In this document: piece by piece, positions 16,759 through 24,837 of the stretch
Layout of the letters: each line of letters opens with the position of its first letter
Position numbering within the stretch: the first letter of the stretch is position 1
NCBI RefSeq assembly: GCF_900091445.1
Contig: NZ_LT607733.1
Location: 1,319,501 to 1,383,500, forward strand
Origin: Micromonospora echinofusca
GTDB lineage: Bacteria; Actinomycetota; Actinomycetes; Mycobacteriales; Micromonosporaceae
Reading direction: 5' to 3'
Length of the DNA stretch: 64,000 nucleotides
The notes under the pieces: model-generated
Told to the model about the DNA's origin: nothing
The model's input: only the letters and a program-made list of their open reading frames with translations
The model's database searches: none
Translations under genes and position numbers: made by a program

Positions 16759-17661
16759 TCAGGGGGCGGTGAGGGCCGCGTGCAGGGCGGTGGCCAGGGT
16801 GGGGTGGCGGTAGGTGAAGCCGGCTCCCGTGAGCACGCCGGGGAGGACGCGGGTGCTGGTCAGCGCCTCGTGCGCGAAGCCGCCCAGCACCACCTTCAAC
16901 GCCAGCGCCGGGATCGGGATGATCGCCGGTCGGCGCAGCTGCCGGGCCAGCTCCCGGGTGAACTCGGCGTTGGTCACCGGGGCCGGCCCGACCAGGTTGA
17001 CCGGCCCCACCAGGTCGTCGCGGTCGAGGACGAACCGGGTGGCGTCCAGCCAGTCCGCCATGGAGATCCACGGCAGCCACTGCCGGCCGCTGCCGAGCCG
17101 GCCGGCGATGCCCAGCCGGAACGGCAGTAGCTGCGGTTTGAGCAGCCCGCCGTCGCGGTGCAGCGGCAGCCCGATGCGCAGCCGCACGACGCGTACGCCC
17201 GCGTCCTCGGCCGGCCGGGTCGCGGCCTCCCAGACCCGGCAGACGTCGGCCAGGAAGCCCTCGCCCGCCGGGGCGTCCTCCTCGACGGTCCGGTCGCCGG
17301 TGTTGCCGTACCAGCCGACCGCCGAGGAGTTGAGCAGTGTCCTCGGCCGGTCGACCTCGGGCAGGCCGGCGATGGTGATCGCCAGCGTGGTGGTGGTGTC
17401 GACCCGGCTGGACCGGATCAGCTGCCGGTACTCGTCGTTCCACCGCTTGTCGCCCACGCCCGCGCCGGCCAGGTTGACGACCGCGTCCGCCTCCGCCACC
17501 ACCGCCGGGTCGAGCTGCGCGGCGGAGGGGTTCCACTGCCGCTCGTCGGCGGTGCGCGGCGGCCGGCGGACCAGCCGGGTGACCTGGTGACCGTCCGCCG
17601 TGAGCCGGTCGACCAGCCGGGTGCCGAGGAAGCCGGACGCGCCGGCGATGAGGATCCGCAT
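16759..17661 (-). CDS. TIGR01777-family NAD(P)-dependent epimerase/oxidoreductase
   Basis: A 300-residue Rossmann-fold protein. The dinucleotide motif GASGFLGTRLVDRL is at the N-terminus (MRILIAGASGFLG), followed by VNLAGAGVGDKRW, LLNSSAVGWYGNTGD and the C-terminal FTYRHPTLATALHAAL segment. These are the marks of the SulA/YfcH group of extended short-chain dehydrogenases (TIGR01777). The true substrate is not known for this family. The ATG at 17661 follows GGGAG and starts directly at the Rossmann strand. The gene stands alone and is convergent with the esterase gene across the family B hairpin. Confidence 0.9.
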   Translation of the reverse strand: MRILIAGASGFLGTRLVDRLTADGHQVTRLVRRPPRTADERQWNPSAAQLDPAVVAEADAVVNLAGAGVGDKRWNDEYRQLIRSSRVDTTTTLAITIAGLPEVDRPRTLLNSSAVGWYGNTGDRTVEEDAPAGEGFLADVCRVWEAATRPAEDAGVRVVRLRIGLPLHRDGGLLKPQLLPFRLGIAGRLGSGRQWLPWISMADWLDATRFVLDRDDLVGPVNLVGPAPVTNAEFTRELARQLRRPAIIPIPALALKVVLGGFAHEALTSTRVLPGVLTGAGFTYRHPTLATALHAALTAP

Positions 17662-17769
17662 ACTCCCATCTTCGGGCACGGGGGGCCGATCGGATGCGCT
17701 GCGGCGGTCGCGCACCCCAGGGGGCGACCGCCGACCGGGCGGCCGGCGGTCGCGCCGCGTCCGGGCGGA

Positions 17770-18285
17770 TCAGCAGCCGGCGGTACGCGTGTAGTTCTTC
17801 GTGCCGAAGTAGAGCGCCAGGTTGCCGCTGAAGCGCACCTTGATGTCGCTGCCGTTCAGGCGCTGCTCGTAGTGCAGGTGCGAGCCGGAGGAGCCGCCGC
17901 TGTTGCCCACGTACCCGATGGTGGTGCTGTAGCCGACGGACTGGCCGACCGAGACGTTGAATCCGCTGAGGTGGGCGTAGTAGGTGGTGTACCCGTTGCC
18001 GTGGTTGATCCGCACGTACCGGCCGTAGCTGGTGTCGCCGAGGTTGGCGACGACGTCCACCGTGCCCGGGGCGCTGGCCTTGACCGGATCGCCGTGGTCG
18101 TTGGTCCGGTTGAAGTCGATCGCGTACTGCGGGCTGTGGGTGGTGCGGGTCTGGCCGGACCACGTCTGGTTGCACGGGAAAGGCGTGCGGAACGACGGGG
18201 CGGCGGCGGCGGGCGACGCCGGCACCAGGAACGCGGCGGTGGCGAGCAGGGCGACGCTGAGGGAACTCGTCAGACGGATACGCAT
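17770..18285 (-). CDS. Secreted M23-family metallopeptidase
   Basis: A 171-residue protein with a signal peptide (MRIRLTSSLSVALLATAAFL, cleavage near PAAA). The mature part is a single LytM/M23 domain: THSPQYAIDFNR supplies the first His and Asp zinc ligands, GDPVKASAPGTVDVV and GNGYTTYYAHLSGF follow, and SSGSHLHYEQRL carries the HxH motif. Such enzymes cut cross-bridges in peptidoglycan or, when small and isolated like this one, other peptides. The ATG at 18285 has GGAGG five bases upstream; an in-frame ATG at 18303 would add six residues without a better ribosome site. Confidence 0.9.
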   Translation of the reverse strand: MRIRLTSSLSVALLATAAFLVPASPAAAAPSFRTPFPCNQTWSGQTRTTHSPQYAIDFNRTNDHGDPVKASAPGTVDVVANLGDTSYGRYVRINHGNGYTTYYAHLSGFNVSVGQSVGYSTTIGYVGNSGGSSGSHLHYEQRLNGSDIKVRFSGNLALYFGTKNYTRTAGC

Positions 18286-18433
18286 CCGGACCTCCACGGT
18301 CATAACCTTCGATGTATCTGCCGGATGATGTCAGAAAGTTCCGACGACCGGAAGCGTCCCCACCTTGGCGCACCAGCGCGCTGCGAGGGTGCCGTTCCGC
18401 CTCGATTGCCGTCGATGCGCTGGCTCCCGGCGG

Positions 18434-21400
18434 CTATGCCACCTCGTGGGTCGGCGCGGCGGTGGCGCGCACGGACCTGAGGATCGAGACGATGCGGTCC
18501 ACGTCGTCGGAGGCGAAGAGCGACTCCGGCCCGTGCGGGGCGATTTCGGTGAACGGCGACTCGTAGAGCCGGTCGATCTCCATCATCCCGTTCTGCGTCA
18601 GGTGACCGATGACCATGTGGATGAAGTGCATTTGGTTCTTCGTGAGGCTCCGCCCGACGAGGAACTCGTCGAACGCCTCCACGGCGGCGGCCCGGTCCAG
18701 GCCGACCAGCGACCGGATGAACAGCCCGAGTCCGTCCGTCGTCTGCCGGGCGTGCTCGACGTCCTCGGCGGCACCGGCGCCGCTCTCGGTCAGCATCCGC
18801 TCCAGCTCCGCCAGGTCGGCGGGGGAGAGCTGCCGGTTTCGCCGCAGCTTCTGCAACGCCAGGTGATCCTCGTGGGAGCGCAGGTAGGCGCGGGCCTTGA
18901 TCCGGAACCGCTCATGGTCGGTGCCGACCCTCGCCTGCGGGATGGTGACCTCGGTCAGTTCGCCGAGTTGGTCGGCGAAGTCGGTGTAGACGATGGTGCG
19001 CCGGGAGCGTTCGATCAGCCGGACCAGCGACCGGACGCGGCGACGCAGCCGTTCCAGCATCGGCAGGGTGACGTCCTGCCACCACTCGTCGCCGGCCACC
19101 TCGGCCAGGAGTTCCTGCTGTTCGCGGATCGCCGGGATGCTGGTCTGCTCCAGCAGGGCCGACGCGATCTCCTGCACCTGCCCGCGCAGCCGTTCGTCGG
19201 CCGGTTTGCCGTCGAGCTGGCCGAGCTGGAGCCGCAGGATCATCAGGTCGAAGCGCTTGGCGGTCTCGTCGTCGTCCCTGACCGCGCTCGGCAGCCCGGC
19301 GAGGTCGCGCCCGATCTCGTCGTACGCCTGCGGCGTCAGCCGGTGCCAGTTGGCGAAGTCGACGTAGAACTGCACGGCGCGGCGCCTGGGGCGTACGACG
19401 AAGTTCTCCGGGTTGATGCCGGTGACGCGCTCGTGCAGGTGGTGGGCGACGTCCCAGCGTAGGCCGGCCTCACTGCGGGTGCCGTCGGTCTCGGGCTCGG
19501 CGTCGGCCGGTAGGCGCTGGTCGAGCCGGTAGACCAGTTCGAGTCGCGCCCTGAACAGCCGCTCGGTGAGCGACTGGCCGAGCGACCCTTCGGTGACCGG
19601 CACATCCTGGCTGAAGTATTCGAAGTTGCGGCAGCAGTCGAAGACGTAGAAGTCCTGCTTGTGCTGGCCCGGCCCGTACAGGTCGGGACAGAGGCGGGTG
19701 CCGCGGCCGATCATCTGCCAGAACTTCGACTTGGACCGTACGACCTTGAAGAAGACCAGGTTGACGACCTCGGGCACGTCGATGCCGGTGTCGAGCATGT
19801 CCACCGAGATCGCGATGTGCGGGGCCTTTTCCTTGACGGAGAAGTCGTCGATGAGCTGCTGGGCGTAGTCGACCTGGTGGGTGATGACCTGGGCGAAGTG
19901 ACCCGCCAGGTAGGGGTAGGCGAGGTCGAAGCGGTCCCGGATGAAGTTGGCGTGGTCCTTGTTCTTGGCGAAGATGATCGTCTTGCCGAGCCGGTCCCCG
20001 CCGGCGACCTTGTGCCCGTGGGTCATCAGGGTCTGCAACATCTTGTCAACCGTGTCGGTGTTGAACAGCCACTTGTTGACCCCGTCCGGGTCGACCCCGT
20101 CCGGCGGACCGTCCTCGCCCCAGTCCAGGGCGTCCCACCGTTCCTTGTCGTCCTCGCTGAGGTCGTCGTAGCGGATGCCGTCCCACTGGAACTTCAGCGG
20201 CACGGACACCGCGCGCGGCGGCACCAGATATTTCTCCTCGACCGCCTCGTCCAGGTCGTAGTGATCGGTGGGCACACCGTCCTCCAGGCGGAAGAGGCTG
20301 TAGGTGTTGCGGTCGATCTCGTTGCGCGGGGTCGCGGTGAGGCCGACCAGCAGCGCGTCGAACCAGGAGAAGATCGCCCGGTACTTCTGGTAGACCGAGC
20401 GGTGCGCCTCGTCGATGACGACCAGGTCGAAGTAGCCGGGGCCGAAGCGCCGCACGCCACCCACGGTCTCGTCGATCAGGCCCATCATGGTCGGGTACGT
20501 CGACACGTACACCCGGCCGTCTGTGTTCCTCTCGGTGACCAGGTTGACCGTGGCCACCTCGGGCAGGTGCGCCTTGAAGGCGTTGACGGCCTGCTTGACC
20601 AGGGCGGTGCGGTCGGCGAGGAAGAGCACCCGCTTGACCCAGTTGGCCCGCATGAGCTGCTCGACGAGGGCGATGACCGTGCGCGTCTTGCCCGCCCCGG
20701 TCGCCATGACCAGCAGGGCCTGGCGCTGCCGGTGCAGTTCGAACGCCTCCCCGACCGCCCCGATGGCCCGCTTCTGGTAGTGCCGCTCGACGATCCGCTC
20801 GTTGATCTCCGCCCCGACGAGCGGCCGGCGGGTCTCCCGCCGCTGCACGAGCAGGTGCAGCTCGGCCTTCGTGTAGAAGCCCTGCACGGGGCGGGGCGGG
20901 TAGGCGGTGTCGTCCCAGAGCCAGTGCTCGTAGCCGTTGGTGCAGAAGATCACCGGGCGCTGCCCGTACGCCTGCTCCAGGCAGTCGGCGTAGAGCTTGG
21001 CCTGCTGCTGGCCCGCGGTGGCGTCGCGGCGGGCGCGCTTGGCCTCCACCACGGCGAGCGGTTTGCCGTCGTCACCCCAGAGCACGTAGTCGACGACGCC
21101 CGCGCCGCTGCCGTTGGGCATGCCGGTCACCGGGAACTCCCGGTCACGCGGCTGGTCTAGCGCCCAGCCGGCCTCCTTGAGGAGCACGTCGACGAAGAGA
21201 TCGCGGGTCTGCGCCTCGTCGTAGTCGTGGTCGTCGGGCCGGGCCTCGTTCGCGGCCTTCGCGGCGGCGACCTGGGCGCGCAGCTTCGCCAGTTCGGCGT
21301 CGAGGCTGGCGTTCTTCGCCCGCTCGGCGGCGAGCGTCGCGTCCTGGGCGGCGAGCCTGTCGGCCAGCGCCTTGAGGTCGGCCTGGCTGGTCTGCTGCGG

Positions 21401-21847
21401 GCTGCCGTGCGCCGGCCGGGGGATGATCGTCTCGTCGAAGGCGAGCGCGCTCGGCGGCACCTGCGACTGGTCGCGGGTGTAGCGGCGGGCCACCCAGTAG
21501 AGGACGTGGAACAGCTCGCGGACGACCGGCAGGGAGTCGGTCGACCTGACCGGGGCGCTCTTGTGCACCGCCCAGTTGCCCTGTTTGCGGATGATCTCCA
21601 TCTTGGCGTGCAGCGCCGGCCCGACCAGGTGCCGCAGCGTCGGCTCGTGGATCATCGCCGCCAGGTCTTTCTTGTACGGCGAGGCGAGCGTGCGGTCGGC
21701 CTCGAACAGCCACGTGAGGGTGTGCTCCAACGTGCGACGGGCATAGAAGCAGGAGGCACGCGGATCGAGCACCGTGTTCCGCTCGGCCTTGGCGGCTTCC
21801 CGGAACAGGTCGGGCCACTCGGCACGCAGGAAGACGAAATTGCTCAT
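18434..21847 (-). CDS. hsdR: Type I restriction endonuclease subunit R (EcoEI-like)
   Basis: A 1137-residue motor and nuclease subunit that cuts unmodified DNA when bound to HsdM and HsdS. An N-terminal DUF4145-type domain (about residues 1-150) and a coiled coil (LKALADRLAAQDATLAAERA) precede the nuclease domain with D...E-x-K (VDYVLWGDDGKPLAVVEAKR, about residue 260). Helicase motifs follow: Walker A MATGAGKTRTVIALV near residue 380, VVIDEAHRSVY near 475, GLTATPRNEI, and MIGRGTRLCPDLYG. The C-terminal about 350 residues fit the EcoEI-R coupling domain. The gene appears intact. It shares strand with hsdM and hsdS but is separated from hsdS by about 4.1 kb of other genes. Confidence 0.96.
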   Translation of the reverse strand: MSNFVFLRAEWPDLFREAAKAERNTVLDPRASCFYARRTLEHTLTWLFEADRTLASPYKKDLAAMIHEPTLRHLVGPALHAKMEIIRKQGNWAVHKSAPVRSTDSLPVVRELFHVLYWVARRYTRDQSQVPPSALAFDETIIPRPAHGSPQQTSQADLKALADRLAAQDATLAAERAKNASLDAELAKLRAQVAAAKAANEARPDDHDYDEAQTRDLFVDVLLKEAGWALDQPRDREFPVTGMPNGSGAGVVDYVLWGDDGKPLAVVEAKRARRDATAGQQQAKLYADCLEQAYGQRPVIFCTNGYEHWLWDDTAYPPRPVQGFYTKAELHLLVQRRETRRPLVGAEINERIVERHYQKRAIGAVGEAFELHRQRQALLVMATGAGKTRTVIALVEQLMRANWVKRVLFLADRTALVKQAVNAFKAHLPEVATVNLVTERNTDGRVYVSTYPTMMGLIDETVGGVRRFGPGYFDLVVIDEAHRSVYQKYRAIFSWFDALLVGLTATPRNEIDRNTYSLFRLEDGVPTDHYDLDEAVEEKYLVPPRAVSVPLKFQWDGIRYDDLSEDDKERWDALDWGEDGPPDGVDPDGVNKWLFNTDTVDKMLQTLMTHGHKVAGGDRLGKTIIFAKNKDHANFIRDRFDLAYPYLAGHFAQVITHQVDYAQQLIDDFSVKEKAPHIAISVDMLDTGIDVPEVVNLVFFKVVRSKSKFWQMIGRGTRLCPDLYGPGQHKQDFYVFDCCRNFEYFSQDVPVTEGSLGQSLTERLFRARLELVYRLDQRLPADAEPETDGTRSEAGLRWDVAHHLHERVTGINPENFVVRPRRRAVQFYVDFANWHRLTPQAYDEIGRDLAGLPSAVRDDDETAKRFDLMILRLQLGQLDGKPADERLRGQVQEIASALLEQTSIPAIREQQELLAEVAGDEWWQDVTLPMLERLRRRVRSLVRLIERSRRTIVYTDFADQLGELTEVTIPQARVGTDHERFRIKARAYLRSHEDHLALQKLRRNRQLSPADLAELERMLTESGAGAAEDVEHARQTTDGLGLFIRSLVGLDRAAAVEAFDEFLVGRSLTKNQMHFIHMVIGHLTQNGMMEIDRLYESPFTEIAPHGPESLFASDDVDRIVSILRSVRATAAPTHEVA

Positions 21848-22033
21848 GTAGCGCCAACCCCCACAGTCGACAGCAGCCCCTGATCTTCTCACGCCAGCGC
21901 CGCACACTCCCGGCCCGGACGCCGAGATGGTCGTGGATCCGACTGATCGCCTACGGGGACTTGTGGGCCGCTCCGCGTACGTGCTGCGCTGTGGTGATGA
22001 CAATGCACGTCTGAACCAAGGAACACGATTGCT

Positions 22034-22087
22034 ATGAAGGTGGAAATCGTCGCGGACTTCGGGGACGAACGGCTCGCGCTGAGCTGA
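22034..22087 (+). CDS. Possible 17-codon leader ORF
   Basis: An ATG at 22034 opens MKVEIVADFGDERLALS and stops at 22087, in the 359-base gap between hsdR and the DUF6244 gene. The codon choice is protein-like and a hairpin follows 18 bases later. There is only a weak GGAAC upstream. It could be a leader peptide or the leftover start of a lost gene. Confidence 0.3.
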   Translation: MKVEIVADFGDERLALS

Positions 22088-22105
22088 AAAGCGCAGAATG
22101 ACCAC

Positions 22106-22134
22106 GAAAGGGGCGCCCGGCCGGTGCTCCTTTC
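22106..22134 (+). terminator. Hairpin before the DUF6244 gene
   Basis: GAAAGGGGC (22106-22114) pairs with GCTCCTTTC (22126-22134) with one mismatch. It sits upstream of the toxin cassette, where it could act as a terminator or attenuator. Confidence 0.4.
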
Positions 22135-22206
22135 GTCCTGCGGCGGGCAGGGTGAATGCCCAGGTTGCAGGCTCCGGAATCCGTTCTCGGTCGGGATGGC
22201 TGGTAC

Positions 22207-22734
22207 GTGTCGAGCATCGAAGAGATCACCGGTGAACTGCACGCCCTGGCAGCGGGTGTCGAACGGGCCCAGCGCCTCGCGGCAGCGGTTGACAGCCAGG
22301 CCCAGGAGATCGCCGTGCGGGCTGCCGGCACGGGGTTCGCCGGGGTCGCTGCCGGAATAGCCCGGGTACGCGCCGCCGTTTCCACCATCCAGGCCGGGCT
22401 GAGTAGTGCTGCTACTGCGGTCGGGGAGGCGAACAGCGCCGCCTCGTCCGTGCCACGGCAGGCAACTCCGCAGGAGACCGTCGCCGGACTGGCGCCGGTC
22501 CAGCAGGGTGTCGCCAGGGCGCGCGAGACCACCACCACGGTAATAGCGCAGGTCGACAACGCCCGACAAATCGTCAGCGTGGTCCTGCATGGCGGACAAC
22601 CCGGTCCGCTCCTGGGGGCCCTCGATGCCGTCAAGCAGGTGTCGGTGCTCCTCGTGCAGCGCAGTGGCAGCGCCCAGCAGGCCGTGGAAGCGGCGACCAA
22701 CCAGGCTCGGCACCTGGGGTCGTCGGGAAATTGA
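22207..22734 (+). CDS. DUF6244-like coiled-coil protein, first gene of toxin cassette
   Basis: A 175-residue all-helical, Ala-rich protein: SSIEEITGELHALAAGVERA, then AAAVDSQAQEIAVRAAGTGF, AAVSTIQAGLSSAATAVGEA and LGALDAVKQVSVLLVQRSGS. It has no signal peptide and no membrane segment. The pattern matches the actinobacterial DUF6244 family as I remember it. The GTG at 22207 is chosen because family members begin MSxIxEI; its ribosome site is weak. Its stop overlaps the TTG start of the toxin gene (TTGA), so the two are translationally coupled. It may be a WXG100-like helical partner or adaptor needed to export or tether the toxin; this is inference from position and shape. Confidence 0.7.
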   Translation: MSSIEEITGELHALAAGVERAQRLAAAVDSQAQEIAVRAAGTGFAGVAAGIARVRAAVSTIQAGLSSAATAVGEANSAASSVPRQATPQETVAGLAPVQQGVARARETTTTVIAQVDNARQIVSVVLHGGQPGPLLGALDAVKQVSVLLVQRSGSAQQAVEAATNQARHLGSSGN

Positions 22735-23321
22735 TCGGGGCTGTCCGTCGCCCAGCGGCCAGCCCCGCCCCGACCACCAGTAACGAGCCGCCGCCTGTCG
22801 AATCTGATGAGGTGCGGGACAACCACGACGAGTTCCCGCCGTGGAGCAGGCAACCCACCGGAGTGAGAAATGGCAGACCTACCGGACCGCGTACCAGGAT
22901 CGGCCCCAGAGTGGACGCCAGCACCCGACGAGCGCTGGAGCTGGAGAACGAGTGTGCCGACACCGTGGCAGGCAGGGGCTACCGGATACACCAGAATCCG
23001 ACCCGGCAGGAAGTTGGTGACGCCCGCCTTCGCACCGGCGACAGCGGCAACGCTGACAAGGATCCGGACTACCTCGTCGAAGGTCATGTCTTCGACTGCT
23101 ACTCACCGACAGCTCGTACGTCGGTGCGCAATGTCTGGAGCCAGGTCCGGGAAAAGGTGGATGACGAACAGACCCAGCGCGTGGTGGTGCACCTCAAGGA
23201 CTGGAAGGGTGACATGACGGCTCTGCGGCGCCAGTTCGACGACTGGCCCATCGACGGGCTGAAGGAGCTGGTCGTGGTCAAAGCCGACGGTACGATCCAA
23301 CAGATCATCCGGCGCGACTGA
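22731..23321 (+). CDS. CdiA-CT-type tRNA nuclease toxin
   Basis: A 196-residue protein starting at a TTG that overlaps the preceding stop. Residues 1-65 are a polar, Pro-rich, probably unstructured segment. From ALELENECADTVAGRGYRIH onward it matches the C-terminal tRNase domain of contact-dependent inhibition toxins: DPDYLVEGHVFDCYSPTA, VRNVWSQVREKVDDEQTQRV, VVHLKDWKG, and a final DGTIQQIIRRD strand. Such domains cut the acceptor stem or anticodon region of specific tRNAs. There is no large delivery protein attached, so this is a short stand-alone toxin module. The next gene is the likely immunity protein. Confidence 0.75.
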   Translation: MIGAVRRPAASPAPTTSNEPPPVESDEVRDNHDEFPPWSRQPTGVRNGRPTGPRTRIGPRVDASTRRALELENECADTVAGRGYRIHQNPTRQEVGDARLRTGDSGNADKDPDYLVEGHVFDCYSPTARTSVRNVWSQVREKVDDEQTQRVVVHLKDWKGDMTALRRQFDDWPIDGLKELVVVKADGTIQQIIRRD

Positions 23322-23332
23322 CAGGGGCAGAC

Positions 23333-23785
23333 ATGGCCGTCGAGTTCCGTCTGGTCCTGGCCGGTGATCCTCCCGTCGACGAGATCGCCGCCCTGACTGC
23401 CATCGATCCCCGCGAGGAGCCACAACCGACGTCGGATCGGCGCTTGTTCACCGCCCGCCTGTACGACCAACGCGGCTATGCCATCACCCTCCGCTCCGGC
23501 ACGCACGGCTATTACGAGGCCGACACCGACGGCGACTCCCGTTGGGAATGGGAACCCGAGACGTACGTCAACGTCACCTTCTCCATGCACGCCGACGACC
23601 TGGTCGACAAGGGCATCCCCAACATGGTGACGACGGTGGCCAGAGTGCTGGCCGGTCGGAACGAGGACGCGGCCCTGATCCAGGATGGCAACTACCTCCT
23701 CCTGACCCGCACCAACGGCGTCATCCGTACACACCGCACAAGCTGGTGGAATCACTACCACCTGGAGCACCTCATCACCGGTTGA
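23333..23785 (+). CDS. SitI3-like immunity protein
   Basis: A 150-residue soluble protein: MAVEFRLVLAGDPPVDEIA, LYDQRGYAITLRSGTHGYYE, SRWEWEPETYVNVTFSMHAD and ALIQDGNYLLLTRTNGVI. These match what I recall of the SitI3 immunity family, first described opposite a Myxococcus swarming-inhibition toxin. It starts 12 bases after the toxin stop and has a GGGG-containing ribosome site. Toxin followed by small acidic protein is the normal order for toxin-immunity pairs. Specific neutralisation of the tRNase is inferred from position. Confidence 0.7.
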   Translation: MAVEFRLVLAGDPPVDEIAALTAIDPREEPQPTSDRRLFTARLYDQRGYAITLRSGTHGYYEADTDGDSRWEWEPETYVNVTFSMHADDLVDKGIPNMVTTVARVLAGRNEDAALIQDGNYLLLTRTNGVIRTHRTSWWNHYHLEHLITG

Positions 23786-23879
23786 TGGGGGTGCTGACCT
23801 GGTCGGTGGGACCCTGCGCAAGCACAATGTGGCCCTGTGGCCCGATGAGGCATTCGACAACGTTGTCCCGGGTGCGTGA
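23784..23879 (+). pseudogene. Possible gene fragment after the immunity gene
   Basis: A plus-strand frame reads DLVGGTLRKHNVALWPDEAF, then a few more residues and a stop at 23877-23879. It looks like the end of a protein, but there is no start codon and no upstream part. It could be the remnant of another cassette gene. Confidence 0.25.
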
Positions 23880-23909
23880 GTTGAAGGCGTCCGTGGTGGC
23901 TGCCCACGG

Positions 23910-24158
23910 CTACCGGGCGCGAGCCCAGGCGGTGAAGCGCTCGGCGAGGTTGTCCGGCGGCGTGCCGCCGTCCAGCTCGGCGAGCTGTTGCGCGGCCTCG
24001 ACCTGGAGCGTCGCCAGGTAGACGAGCAGAGCCGTCCGGCTCTCCCGGTACTCGCCCAGGAGACGGAGTTTCGCCGACGAGCAGGGCCAGGCGATGCCGC
24101 AGGCCGAGCAGCGCCAGGTGGGCCGGCTCGGCAGGTGGTCGCGGCTGCGGCGGCTCAC
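23910..24158 (-). CDS. Small Cys-containing protein, third gene of small operon
   Basis: An 82-residue protein: RPTWRCSACGIAWPCSSAKL near the N-terminus holds a CxxC and one more Cys, followed by a helical segment (LVYLATLQVEAAQQLAELDG). Short proteins of this kind are common beside XRE/DUF397 pairs in Micromonospora; their role is unknown. The Cys triplet suggests metal binding. The GTG at 24158 overlaps the preceding stop by four bases (GTGA). It is the last of three overlapping genes. Confidence 0.65.
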   Translation of the reverse strand: MSRRSRDHLPSRPTWRCSACGIAWPCSSAKLRLLGEYRESRTALLVYLATLQVEAAQQLAELDGGTPPDNLAERFTAWARAR

Positions 24159-24451
24159 CGGGTGCCTGCCCGTGCGGGAACGGGCGGAACCGGAGTGCGG
24201 CGGCCAGCCGGCACCTCGCGGATCGCCCTGCTCAGCCAGCGGACGCCGGCGCGTAGGGCGTACAGCTCGCGTTGCTGGACCGCCGCGCCGCGCCGGTTCA
24301 GCTCGTAGCCCTCGAACCAGAACCAGCCGGCGTACGGGTGCCGGTCGGTCAGCTCCCGGATCACACGCACGGTCAGCGGCCGGGTGAACTGAGGCGACGC
24401 CTCGCGGGTCAGCAGGACGACGTCCCCGGCGCGCAGCGGACCGGCGCTCAC
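24155..24451 (-). CDS. Small conserved hypothetical protein, second gene of small operon
   Basis: A 98-residue protein from a GTG at 24451. It starts VSAGPLRAGDVVLLTREASP and continues with PLTVRVIRELTDRHPYAGWF and FWFEGYELNRRGAAVQQREL, a mostly beta pattern like a small SH3-type or PASTA-like barrel, then a basic tail. The start overlaps the stop of the first gene by four bases. Function unknown; tight coupling with its neighbours suggests the three products work together. Confidence 0.65.
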   Translation of the reverse strand: MSAGPLRAGDVVLLTREASPQFTRPLTVRVIRELTDRHPYAGWFWFEGYELNRRGAAVQQRELYALRAGVRWLSRAIREVPAGRRTPVPPVPARAGTR

Positions 24452-24630
24452 CAGCGGCCCCCGTTCGCCCGCCACTGCTGTGCCGGAGTCAGTGTCCCCG
24501 CGCGGCCGGGTTGGACGGTGGGGATCGGCTGGGTCGGCGCGAACAGGGCGGCCGGCAGGTTCGTGCCCCCGACGGGCGGCCGAGGCGGCGGGGGCGGGGC
24601 GGGCTTGCGGCGCCAGAAGCGCAGGTTCAC
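24448..24630 (-). CDS. Small Pro-rich protein, first gene of small operon
   Basis: A 60-residue protein from a GTG at 24630 with AGGAGG seven bases upstream. It begins VNLRFWRRKPAPPPPPRPPV and ends PAQQWRANGGRW. The basic N-terminus and Pro-run suggest an unstructured tail. It is the promoter-proximal gene of a three-gene unit divergent from the XRE regulator at 24838, with about 200 bases between the starts. Confidence 0.6.
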   Translation of the reverse strand: MNLRFWRRKPAPPPPPRPPVGGTNLPAALFAPTQPIPTVQPGRAGTLTPAQQWRANGGRW

Positions 24631-24837
24631 GGCGGGCCTCCTTCGCGGATTGGAAGGGGCCGCCCTGGTTGCTGGCCCGAGGGCGGCCCCGACAGCGCGA
24701 CCGGCGGGCTCGGGTCCTCCACCGGCACGCGCCGTCTATGAAGCACCTTGCCGAGGGTTGCCGGCCGACTACACCACGTAGGACTATTGCTCGTAGACGT
24801 TCGGAACGTTCCTGGGCCTGGTTGGAGGTATCTGAGG

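Noticed and set aside
21848..22105. N-terminal extension of hsdR
   Set aside because: The frame is open but has no similarity to the family; the ATG at 21847 gives the expected DUF4145-type start.
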